A DNA stretch of 17,930 nucleotides from Alphaproteobacteria bacterium UBA3307 (GTDB lineage: Bacteria; Pseudomonadota; Alphaproteobacteria; RF32; CAG-239): positions 1-17,930 of the forward strand of contig DEST01000004.1 in NCBI GenBank assembly GCA_002361365.1, in the 5' to 3' direction. Under the pieces are notes generated by a model. That model was given only the letters and a program-made list of their open reading frames with translations. It searched no databases and was not told the DNA's origin. Positions 7,767 to 17,300 of this stretch are shown here, in pieces. The stretch's first letter is position 1, and every line of letters begins with the position of its first letter. The position numbers were made by a program, and so were the translations under genes.

Positions 7767-9083
7767 TTATTTCCTTATACTGATTTCGTGATTCTGTTGT
7801 GCCATTTTGCCAAGACGAGCTAAATCATCCGGTCTGATGGCTATGGTATAAGTATTCTGTTTTTTATCATTTTCAAGTTTTTGGATTTTGCAGTTTTGAT
7901 GCAACCATGCGGCGGTTTTGCCGTCAGAGAGCGGAAAACTAACAACGCACAGCAAATGCGAATCGGTTAATTTTTGCTCAATTAAGTGCAATAAACGTTT
8001 ACAACCTTCGCCGGAAAAAGCTGAGGTTAAAACCGCTGAACTGCTTTCTTTGGTTTTGTTATGCCAGTTGGTATGTTCGGTATCTTCAAGTAAATCGGCT
8101 TTATTCAGAACTTCAATATAATTATCGGCATATTTTATTTCTTTAAGTCCCAGACTTTCCAAAACCTGTAATACGTCGGCACGCTGTGAGGCCGTATCCG
8201 GATTAGAAATATCCCTGATGTGTAAAACAATATCCGCATTTAAAACTTCTTCCAAGGTAGCACGAAAAGCCATTACCAGTTCATGTGGTAAATCGGAGAT
8301 AAAACCGACGGTATCAGATAAAATAACTTCCATACCGCTTGGCAGTTTAATTTTGCGCATTGTCGGGTCAAGAGTGGCAAAAAGCATATCTGCAGCCATT
8401 ACATTGCTTTGCGTTAAATGATTAAATAAAGTTGATTTACCGGCATTGGTATATCCGACAAGCGCTACAATAGGGTAGGGAACTTTACGACGTGCACCGC
8501 GCTGAATATCTCGAGTCTGACGTACTTTTTCCAAATCTTTTTTAATGCGTACGATTTTATCATCAATGATGCGGCGGTCAAGTTCTATCTGGGTTTCTCC
8601 CGGCCCGCCCAAAAAACCGGCACCGCCCCGCTGTCGCTCAAGATGAGTCCAACTGCGCACAAGACGTGAACGCTGATAGGTCAAATGCGCCAATTCTACT
8701 TGCAAAGAACCTTCTTTAGTTTGGGCACGTTCCCCGAAAATTTCCAAAATCAGTGCTGTGCGGTCTATAACTTTTAGTTTAAATTCTCGCTCTAAATTAC
8801 GCTGTTGAATGGGGGTAAGCAGAGTATCTACAACCATCAGTTCAATTGCTTTTTCCTCAATAATAGGCCGCAGTCGTTCTGTAAAGCCGCGACTGAAGTA
8901 CGTTGCCGGTCGGAGTTCCTTGAGTTTGACAATTTCACTATATACAATATCAAGATTTATGGCCAGAGCTAATCCGATAGCTTCTTGCAAACGGCTTTCG
9001 GCAGACAAACTCTGCTCTTTGCCTGATATAATCGGGCAAATGACACAGGTTTTGATACGAGCATTTTGATTAAATTCTATCAA
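7767..9083 (-). CDS. hflX: Ribosome-associated GTPase HflX
   Basis: HflX is a cytoplasmic GTPase that binds the 50S subunit and splits or rescues stalled ribosomes. The 438 residues have the N-terminal HflX nucleotide-binding domain (VVDTLLTPIQQRNLER, 84-99), the glycine-rich linker GFLGGPGETQIELDRR (156-171), and a GTPase domain with G1 GYTNAGKS (210-217), G3 DTVG (257-260), G4 NKAD (327-330) and G5 SAF (about 354). The C-terminal part is short and variable. The start is TTG at 9083, overlapping the hfq stop as TTGA, with a purine-rich GGAAGAAGA before it; no nearby in-frame ATG offers an alternative. The hfq-hflX pairing is conserved in proteobacteria. Confidence 0.95.
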   Translation of the reverse strand: MIEFNQNARIKTCVICPIISGKEQSLSAESRLQEAIGLALAINLDIVYSEIVKLKELRPATYFSRGFTERLRPIIEEKAIELMVVDTLLTPIQQRNLEREFKLKVIDRTALILEIFGERAQTKEGSLQVELAHLTYQRSRLVRSWTHLERQRGGAGFLGGPGETQIELDRRIIDDKIVRIKKDLEKVRQTRDIQRGARRKVPYPIVALVGYTNAGKSTLFNHLTQSNVMAADMLFATLDPTMRKIKLPSGMEVILSDTVGFISDLPHELVMAFRATLEEVLNADIVLHIRDISNPDTASQRADVLQVLESLGLKEIKYADNYIEVLNKADLLEDTEHTNWHNKTKESSSAVLTSAFSGEGCKRLLHLIEQKLTDSHLLCVVSFPLSDGKTAAWLHQNCKIQKLENDKKQNTYTIAIRPDDLARLGKMAQQNHEISIRK

Positions 9084-9298
9084 TCTTCTTCCGCAATATC
9101 GACAGCAACACTCGGCATAATGGTTGAAACAGCGTGTTTATACACAAGCTGAGTATGTCCGTCCCGACGCAACAGTAAGCTTTCCTCGTCTTGCGCCGTA
9201 ATAATACCTTGTAATTTTACACCGTTAATCAAAAATACAGTAACGGCAACCTTTTTTTCTTTTATATCATTTAAAAAATCACTTTGTACTTTATTCAT
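9080..9298 (-). CDS. hfq: RNA chaperone Hfq, with a divergent proximal-face pocket
   Basis: Hfq is a hexameric Sm-like RNA chaperone that pairs small RNAs with mRNAs. From ATG at 9298 it has 72 residues: MNKVQSDFLNDIK, Sm1 VAVTVFLINGVKLQG, and Sm2 LVYKHAVSTIMP. The ATG has AAGGAT 7 bases upstream. A TTG at 9322 would add eight Lys/Asn-rich residues but lacks a good ribosome-binding site. Lys31 (VKLQG) and the YKHA motif (Lys56-His57 by E. coli numbering) are kept, and position 25 is Phe. However, the usual F-D-Q/N-F segment reads Q-D-E-E (TAQDEESLLLRR), so Phe42, which stacks on uridine, is Glu. The reading frame is intact on both sides. It overlaps hflX by 4 bases. Confidence 0.93.
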   Translation of the reverse strand: MNKVQSDFLNDIKEKKVAVTVFLINGVKLQGIITAQDEESLLLRRDGHTQLVYKHAVSTIMPSVAVDIAEED

Positions 9299-9443
9299 TT
9301 TTTTATCCTTTTTATTTTTCAAAGTTTCTGACTGATAATATAAATCATTTACTCTGAAAAATCTATGATAATTATGCTTTTTTACACGGAATATTTACGA
9401 TTGCGATTTAAAATACAACAAATGCAAAACAAAGGAGGTTAAA

Positions 9444-10514
9444 ATGAAAAAAATAATTTTTACCGGAGGCGGTTCCGGCGGACACGTTACACTTAATTTA
9501 GGGCTTATTCCTTTGTTTTTGGAAGCTGGTTGGGAAGTTGTTTATATCGGCTCAAAAACAGGAATTGAAAATGAGCTGATAAAAAAATTTTCTGCAGTGA
9601 GATATTATGCAATTGCCACCGGAAAGTTGCGTCGCTATTTTTCGTGGCAAAATTTTAAGGACGCGATGCAGGTTCCGCTCGGAGTTATTGAAGCGTGGAA
9701 TATAATCCGTAAAGAAAAGCCTGATGTAATATTTTCTAAGGGCGGTTTTGTTTCATTTCCGGTGGTTTTGGGCGGATGGCTCAACGGCAGGAAAAAAATT
9801 TATATGCACGAATCTGACGTAACCCCCGGTCTTGCCAATAAAATGTCTTTACCGTTTGTAAGTACGTTTTTTACTACTTTTGCTGAAACCTCCGAGTATG
9901 TGAATGAAAAAAGAAAAGTACGATATGTCGGGCCGGTGCTGACAGACAGACTGAATAATGGAGATGCTGAAAAAGCCCGTGATTTATGCGATTTTACGCC
10001 GGATAAGCCGGTGATTATGTTTGTCGGAGGTTCACTCGGTGCCAAGAGTATCAATAATGCGGTGATTAAAAATCTGGAAGCCCTGTTGGAAAAATATCAA
10101 ATTATTCATATTTGCGGTAAAGGACAAACAAGTCTGGCTCGTTGCAAGGGGTATGCTCCGTTTGAGTTTGTTGACAAAGAATTTAAAGATTTGATGGCTT
10201 TGGCTGATGTGGTAGTTTCTCGTTCAGGCTCTAATGCTATTTTTGAGCTTTTGAGTCAAAAAAAGCCGATGCTGCTGGTGCCGTTGCCGTCAACTTCCAG
10301 CCGCGGCGAGCAGTCCCTCAATGCAAAGTCGTTTCAAAAACAGGGATTTGCCGAAGTTTTGGAAGATGATAAAGTAGCGGAAAATTTAATGCCTATGCTC
10401 AACAATTTATATGATTATCGTCACGAATATGAGGCTAATATGCAAAATGCCGAATGGAAACACACATCTAACAGAGAGTTGTTTGAGGAAATTTGCCATG
10501 ACACGTCAATATAA
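9444..10514 (+). CDS. murG: MurG-type UDP-GlcNAc:lipid I N-acetylglucosaminyltransferase
   Basis: MurG adds GlcNAc to lipid I on the inner face of the membrane, giving lipid II. The 356 residues show the GT-B glycosyltransferase layout: N-terminal Gly loop GGGSGGHV (8-15), SKGGFVSFP (98-106), HESDVTPGLANK (122-133), the C-domain loop GGSLGAKSIN (195-204), and the donor site SRSGSNAIFELL (259-270) with RGEQSLNAKSF (287-297). Features such as SGSNAIFELL, HESDVTPGLANK and GKLRRYF resemble the MurG form of the Bacillus cereus group and clostridia more than the usual proteobacterial form (HEQNAVPG, SRAGA). It sits outside the dcw cluster, which lacks murG. AAGGAGG at 9432-9438 supports the ATG. 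No clear promoter is seen in 9299-9443. Confidence 0.88.
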   Translation: MKKIIFTGGGSGGHVTLNLGLIPLFLEAGWEVVYIGSKTGIENELIKKFSAVRYYAIATGKLRRYFSWQNFKDAMQVPLGVIEAWNIIRKEKPDVIFSKGGFVSFPVVLGGWLNGRKKIYMHESDVTPGLANKMSLPFVSTFFTTFAETSEYVNEKRKVRYVGPVLTDRLNNGDAEKARDLCDFTPDKPVIMFVGGSLGAKSINNAVIKNLEALLEKYQIIHICGKGQTSLARCKGYAPFEFVDKEFKDLMALADVVVSRSGSNAIFELLSQKKPMLLVPLPSTSSRGEQSLNAKSFQKQGFAEVLEDDKVAENLMPMLNNLYDYRHEYEANMQNAEWKHTSNRELFEEICHDTSI

Positions 10515-11220
10515 AAATATTGTTATCTTGACCGGAGCAGGCATATCGGCCGAGTCCGGATTATCAACATTTCGCAGTGAAGACGGTTTGTGGAACAAAC
10601 ACCGTGTGGAAGATGTGGCAACCATTGAAGCATTTTATCGCAATCCGGATTATGTGCACGAATTCTACAACGAAATGCGCCCTGAATTATTTGCAGCGCA
10701 GCCGAATGCGGCGCATAAGGCGATTACAACTTTGCAAGAAAAATATCCGGCACATATCAGTGTGGTGACGCAAAATGTTGACACTTTGCACGAAAAAGCC
10801 GGCAATAAGAACGTATATCATATTCACGGGCAAATTAACCAAATTCGCTGTTTAAATTGCGGATATGTGTTTGAAACATGGGGAGAAGTCAGTTCGGAAG
10901 ATGTCTGTGAACAGTGCGGAGCGCATGCAATGCTGAAGCCGAATATTGTTTTTTTCGGAGAAAGTTTGTTGTGTATGGATGAGGTAGACCGTTTGCTTCG
11001 GACGTGTGATTTATTTATTTCCGTCGGCACATCGGGGGTGGTTTATCCGGCTGCGGGTTTTGTGCAAATAGCTAAGATGTTCGGAGCCGATACATATGAG
11101 TTCAATATGGAACAGACATCTAATAATCGGATGTTTGATGAGCATATCTACGGACCTGCCGGCACTACGCTTCCTAAATTTGTTGAGCAATTGATAGGCA
11201 ACACAAAAAATGAGAACTGA
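10498..11220 (+). CDS. cobB: NAD-dependent protein deacylase, CobB/SIRT5-like sirtuin
   Basis: Sirtuins remove acyl groups from protein lysines using NAD. The 240 residues contain the NAD motifs GAGISAESGLSTFR (13-26) and TQNVDTLHEKAG (91-102), catalytic His110 in HIHG, a zinc ribbon with Cys118/121 and Cys137/140, and SVGTSGVVYPAAGF (175-188). GLWNKHRVEDVATIE matches the bacterial class III (CobB) group. The substrate motif Y-x-x-R that recognises succinyl groups in CobB (Tyr92/Arg95) reads Y-N-E-M (57-60), with Arg one residue later. The start is ATG at 10498, with GAGGA at 10484-10488. It overlaps the murG end by 17 bases in another frame, so translation may be coupled. An upstream in-frame extension to 10411 lies wholly within murG and is unlikely. 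Confidence 0.93.
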   Translation: MTRQYKNIVILTGAGISAESGLSTFRSEDGLWNKHRVEDVATIEAFYRNPDYVHEFYNEMRPELFAAQPNAAHKAITTLQEKYPAHISVVTQNVDTLHEKAGNKNVYHIHGQINQIRCLNCGYVFETWGEVSSEDVCEQCGAHAMLKPNIVFFGESLLCMDEVDRLLRTCDLFISVGTSGVVYPAAGFVQIAKMFGADTYEFNMEQTSNNRMFDEHIYGPAGTTLPKFVEQLIGNTKNEN

Positions 11221-11261
11221 ATTTAAAACTTATTTTATTGTTGAATAAAACTAAAAAATAA

Positions 11262-11291
11262 TTGCTCTTTATTGCATAAACGAAGTATGAT
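11262..11291 (+). promoter_or_regulatory. Candidate promoter of the giant surface-protein gene
   Basis: TTGCTC (11262-11267) and TATGAT (11286-11291) are 18 bases apart, matching 3/6 and 5/6 of the sigma-70 consensus. Transcription would begin near 11298, leaving about 49 bases before the ATG at 11347, which agrees with that start rather than the ATG at 11305. The region is AT-rich, so this is tentative. Confidence 0.3.
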
Positions 11292-11346
11292 GAGATAAAT
11301 TTAAATGGAAAAATTTTTTTCTGTTATATGTCGGAGTACTTTGACA

Positions 11347-14300
11347 ATGTCAGTTTTATGGACCAAGATAAAGAAAAAATATAAATTTTTGTTAATGTTG
11401 TTGATTGCTGTGTCTTGCGGTTTTGCCGCTTCGGCGCAGTTCGTTTCGGCACAAAGAATTTATGCTTATGCAAAAAATAATGATTATAAAGCTTTACAGC
11501 AACTTGGCTCAGCGGTAGATACAACGGATTCATACGGAAATACGGCGGCGTGTTTGGCCCTGTCAGAGGGAAATATGTCTGCGTATCGTACATTGGTGCA
11601 ATATGGAGCAAATCCGCGTCCGCAATGTACATATGGCTTAAGTTCCGGTAGTGGGTACAACGGATATGATAAAACCGAAGTTCGTTCCGGAGGTATGAGT
11701 GCAACCGGTTGGTTGATTGCCGGGGCAATCGTTGCCGGCGGAGTAGGAATAGCTTTAGCTGCCGGCGGAGGCGGCGGAGGTGGCGGCGGTAGTAGTGACC
11801 AATCAGCCTCCGGAGAATGCATAGGATATTCCTCAGTTTGTGGTATCGGCTATATGAAGTCCGGAAAAACATGCCGTAAAGACGGAAAAATTTTGTACGA
11901 ATGTGTATTTAATGATTGTTCAGGTCATACCTTAACCGAAGTTCCTGTCCATTGTGCAGAGCCGGAATCATGCGTAAGCGGCGGATTGGTTACATATAAA
12001 TGCTATAAATGTGCCGATGGTTGGAGCGGTGAAAAGTGTGATAAACAAACAACATGTCTTTATAATACCGAACAGTGCTCCGAAGGCTACGAAGAAACCG
12101 GTAATACGTGCAAATCAGGAAATAAAACGTATGTGGAGTGTAAAGAAAAACAATGTGAAGGATACGATTTAGAAGAACTTTCCGGCCATTGTGCAAAGTC
12201 GGAAAAATGTTTAAGCGGTCGTAAAATGAAGTATAAGTGTGATGAGTGTGAAGCCGGATGGGATATTGATACATCTTGCCAAACAGAAACAAAATGTGCT
12301 TATGATACAACATCTTGCTCTGTTGAAGAAGGCTATGAGGAAACTGGTAACACTTGTCAATCCGGAAGTAAAACGTATGTAGAGTGTCGGGAAAGAGATT
12401 GCAGCGAATACACTCAGTCGGGAGTTCCGAGTAAATGTTTATACTATGAGCAGTGTAAGAGCGGAAAGAATCCGGTAAAGATAAAATGTACACAATGTAT
12501 GGATGGTTGGACAGGTCCGGATTGTGAAACACCGGCACCTTGTGAAGGATATTCCGAAAAATGCGATAAAGGGTATGTGGATTCCGGTGAGCATTGTATG
12601 TCCGGTACGAAAGAATTGCTTATGTGTGTTCCGCGGGATTGTTCAGAATATCCGTTGACGATGCCGCCGGAAAGAAATTGTGATGAAGTTGAGCCGTGTT
12701 TAAGTGTTAATACAACAACATATCGCTGTAATTTATGTAAAAAAGGTTGGACAGGTTCCGGCTGTCAAAATAAGGCAACTTGTCCCGAAGAATATGTACC
12801 GGAGTCGCAGTGTATCAATGGCTATGAACCGACAGGCAAAGACTGTTATTCCGGAGATGTACGTTATGTAGAGTGCAAGAAGATATCGTGTGAAGGTTAT
12901 ACTTTGCCATCTTGTCCGCTGAATGCAGAAGAATGCAGTGATTGCAAATCTGATTCCGGTCATTTGTATAAAGTGGAAAAGTGTAAAGAAGGTTGGGAAG
13001 GTGTAGACTGCGCCACCCCTACGGCGTGTGAATACGACAAACTTGAATGTACCGGCGGTTATGAACCGACAGGAAAAACTTGCGTTTCCGGTGGAAAGAC
13101 TTATGTCGAATGTAAACCGAGAGATTGTCGCGGATATTCTGAAAATTGCGAAAAAGGTTATGAGCCTACAGACCAAACCTGTCAATCTGGAGATAAAACC
13201 TATGTTTTATGTCAAAAAGTTACTTGTCCGTACAGTACATTAACGTGCGTAGACGGGTATCATGAAACCGGAGCAACCTGCCAGTCAGGTGACCAAGTAT
13301 TTAAGCAATGTGCACTTAATGATTGTTCCGGCTATACATTGGAAAATTGCCCGATTCATGCAGAGGGTGAGTGCAAAAGTTGTCAAACAGGGGACACCAT
13401 CAAATATAAGGTATCCGGTTGCAAAAGCGGTTGGACAAGCACTGATTGTAACGTTCCGGATCCTGAATGTAAGTTTAGAAACACCTCTTGCGCTAAAGAT
13501 AAGGGATATGAAGAAACCGGAGCGTATTGTTATTATGGAAATGAGCGCTATGTAGAATGTACTACATCAATTTGCGATGATCCTCCGTACGATTATGATA
13601 AATGCCCACCGCATGCCAGAAGTTGCGGAATTTGTGAAACCGGCGGAAACACAATGTATAAAGTTTATAGTTGTAAAACCGGTTGGGAAGGCGATGATTG
13701 CGGAACTGCACATACATGTGAGGGATATACGGAAACAAGATGTAAAGACGGATATCATCAAGTGGGCGAATCATGTCAATCCGGAGAAATAACATATGTT
13801 AAGTGTGAGGCATCGGGTTGTGCCGGTTATGATATAGAAGGTTCGTGTCCTGAAAATGCGGAAAATTGCGAATCTTGCCTTGCGGGAGATGTGTATAAAT
13901 ATAAGGTCAAAAACTGTAAAGAAGGGTGGAGCGGAAGCTCGTGTGAAACTCCGGCTACTTGTCCATACACCCAAACTGCATGTACGGACGGTTACAAGCC
14001 TACCGGTCAAAAATGTAAGTCCGGAAATACGACTTATGTGGAATGTGTGCCGCAACGTTGCGAAGGATATTCTGCATCTTGCTCAGATGGATATGATCCT
14101 GATAATACCGATACTTGCAAGGTAGGAGATGCAACATATATAAAATGTAATCCGCACCAGTGTGGTGAAGGGTATGTGGCAAATTGTTCCACCGGATATG
14201 AGCCGGATAGAAGCAGTCCGTGCAAATCAGGTGATATAAATTTGTATAAATGCAAAGCTGCATCGTGTGACGGGTATCCGGCAAGCGGTAAAACAATAGA

Positions 14301-17300
14301 ACATTGTCAAGAATACAGTTTACCTTGCAAATCAGGAGAAGAAGAAAAATATAAATGTATGACGTGCAATAATGGTTATAACGTGAACAGCACGGGTAGG
14401 TGTGATGCCAAACCGACAACTGATTGTACGGATAATGGTTTCTTATATACTGAAGTCGGAGAAGGCAAAGAGTGTGTTTCCGGAGGGAGTATCTGTATGG
14501 CCGGAGATGCCAAATATTATCGCTGTACAAACTGTAAAGACGGCTATAAGCTTGAAAATGCAAAATGTATAGAAAAACCGGCAACAGATTGTACGGATAA
14601 GGGGTATACTTATACCACTATAGGTAGCGGACAAGATTGCGAAGAAGCCGGAATGATGTGTCAGGCCGGTGATGCCAAGTATTATAAATGTTCAAAATGT
14701 AAAGACGGATTAAAAGCTGTCAACGGCAAATGCGTAACAGTATCTGATGCAGAATGTATGGAAGATGGCTACTATTATAAAGAAACTGATACGGAATGTA
14801 AAAAACGCGGAACATCTTGTGTGGCCGGAAACACCACATTTTATAAGTGTTTACAATGTGCCGACGGATATAGTTTTAATGCACAGAATATTTGTGAAAA
14901 AAATTCAGCCGTTACCGAGTGTGCTGCCAACGGATTTGTTTACACTCAAAGCAACAAGGGATATTGTGAGGTATTGGGAACTATTCCGTGTCAGTCCGGT
15001 AATGAAACATATTATATGTGTTCGGCTTGTCAAGAAGGATATGTGCCTAACAGCAATGGCGTTTGCGCAGAAAAATCCGGTGGCGGTGAAGGCGGCGGTT
15101 CTGGTGGAGATACAACGGAAGATGAGTGTCCTTATGGCAGTGAAAGTACCGCGCGAGCCTTAGAACATTGTGCTGATGCATCTTCTTTGTATCAATGTTC
15201 AGACGGTACTTATGGTTGTACCAGATGCAATACAGAAAAATACGAAGAAATTCCTGACCATAACCATTGGTGCAAACCAAAAGGCAGCGGCGGTGGGGAT
15301 GGAGGTGGAAGCAGTTCTACTGTAAATTATCAATGTGCTCCGTATAATAGTGTAAGTGTACTTACAAATATTTGCAGTAGCTATTATTCTTGTACAACAA
15401 ATCAGGGTACTTTTTATGGTTGTATCAAATGTGATAACGGAACTATACCTAATAGTGTAGGCTGGTGTTATAGTACTAATGAAACGGTTTCAGACCATGA
15501 AGTATGTTATTATGAAAGCGCAGCAGATGCTTTTAAGGATAATTGCCTACAGGTGTCAAAATGTCAAGGTGGGGGTTTCAAATGCATTTCTTGTGCAAAT
15601 GGTTATTCTGCGGACAGTCCATCTTCTTCTGATTTAGCTCGAGGAAAGGGCAAGTGTATTTCTTCCGGCAACACAAGCTATTGTCCGTATAACTCAATAT
15701 CTCAGGCACAAGGCGTATGCAAGAGCGACCGTGATATAAAGGCTTGTGCAGGCGGAACTTATGGTTGTCGGGCTTGTGCATCTGGTATCCTCAGTAGTAA
15801 TTATGGGTGCGATGGTTCTGGAGATATAACTACTACAGATAGTGTCGCTGTGTTGTCTTGCAATAGTATTACTAATGCATCAGATTGTGCCGGCAGTGAT
15901 AGTGTTTATACCTGTCCCAATGGTAATGTTGGTTGCTTGCGCTGTGATACATCAAGATATTATGAAATTCCAAATGATGACGGATATTGCTATTTGACAT
16001 CGGCATATACATCAGATGCATATAATACTTCTGTATGCTATTATGAAACGGTGGCGGATGCTTATAGTGATGGTTGTTCGGTAGGCTATGCTACTATGTG
16101 TTCTCGTCGAGGCGTCAGATGTGACAAATGTAGTTCCGGTACCGTAACCACACAAGGCAAGTGTCAGCAATCAGGAGATGTTTCTGGTGACAAATGTGCT
16201 TACTCTTCAAAGAGTGACGCCGAGAGTGCTTGTAAAACTGGTGCAATTAAATATTGTGCCAGCAGCACTTATGGCTGTATTTTGTGTAACAATGGAAATT
16301 CCCCTGATGGCAATTATGGATGTTCTGGGAATTCTAGAACGCGTTCGGATGAAAAGAGCGGCACCAGAACTGTTAATGAAACAGAAATTCAACACGCTAA
16401 TGAAACCGGTTCGGTGAACGGAATGTCTGGCGATTATGATGTATTAATTAATGATGCTTCAGGTTCTATTTCAATCACTGGCACAACCGGTTCTTCGGCA
16501 GATGTGGTAAGAGGCATATATGCAACAAAAGAAAATGCAGTTGCTCAGAATTTGGGACAAATTACTATATCTGAAAATGGTGTAGATGTGGAAGCTATTT
16601 CCAGTACAGGCAATGCTATAAATGGTTCTGCAACCAATTCAACAGCAAGTGTTATAATTTCAGATAATAGAGGGGATGTGATAGGCGTTAAATCAACCGG
16701 TGCAGAAGCCATAAATTATGGCAATATCACTTTAACCGGTACTAAGGGATCCCACGATGCAACAGGAGTATATTCAGCCGGAACTAAAGGACGAAATTTT
16801 GGAAGAATTATTATAGCTAATAATGAGTCATATAGTTTTGGAATGCAGGGTGATTTAAATAGTATCAATACATCCCTGATTAATGAAACTTCCGGATATA
16901 TCGAAATTAGCGGAGAAGAAAGTTATTCTTTTGGTATGAATGGTTATGAAATTACTAATAACGGAACAATAGTTCTTAAAAATTTGACCGCTCAATCATC
17001 TGGTTGGACTTATGCGTATGGAATGTATTCTGACTACAAACAAATTAATAATGGTACTATCACTTTGAGTGATAATAGTATGGTGGATAATATAGGTATG
17101 GGATGTTCTAATGACGGACGAAATCGAGTATGTCATTTAGGTTCAGACACTCAAGTAATCAACAATACTGATGCTAAAATAGAAATTTTAGGTTCTGATA
17201 ACACATCTTATGGAATCTGGGGGCATATTATAAATAATAAGGGTGAGATAACCATAGATAAACAAAATAAAGATAAAGATAACACTGTAAAAAATTATGG

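Noticed and set aside
9299..9322. TTG start at 9322 for hfq
   Set aside because: ATG at 9298 has AAGGAT at good spacing and gives the normal Hfq N-terminus; the extension is only Lys/Asn-rich filler.
10411..10497. N-terminal extension of the sirtuin to 10411
   Set aside because: The 29 extra residues lie entirely within murG in another frame. The family starts close to the GAGIS motif, and ATG 10498 has a ribosome-binding site.
11233..11250. Terminator after the sirtuin (TTTTATT-GTTG-AATAAAA)
   Set aside because: The 7-bp stem is all A-T and no T-run follows, so terminator function is not supported.
11305..11346. Upstream in-frame ATG at 11305 as the start of the giant protein
   Set aside because: It has no clear ribosome-binding site and lies close to the candidate promoter, whereas ATG 11347 has GGAG 10 bases upstream and gives a better-shaped signal peptide.
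11818..16323. CRISPR array or tandem DNA repeat
   Set aside because: The periodicity is at the protein level (Cys spacing); DNA copies are diverged, of unequal length, and remain one open coding frame.
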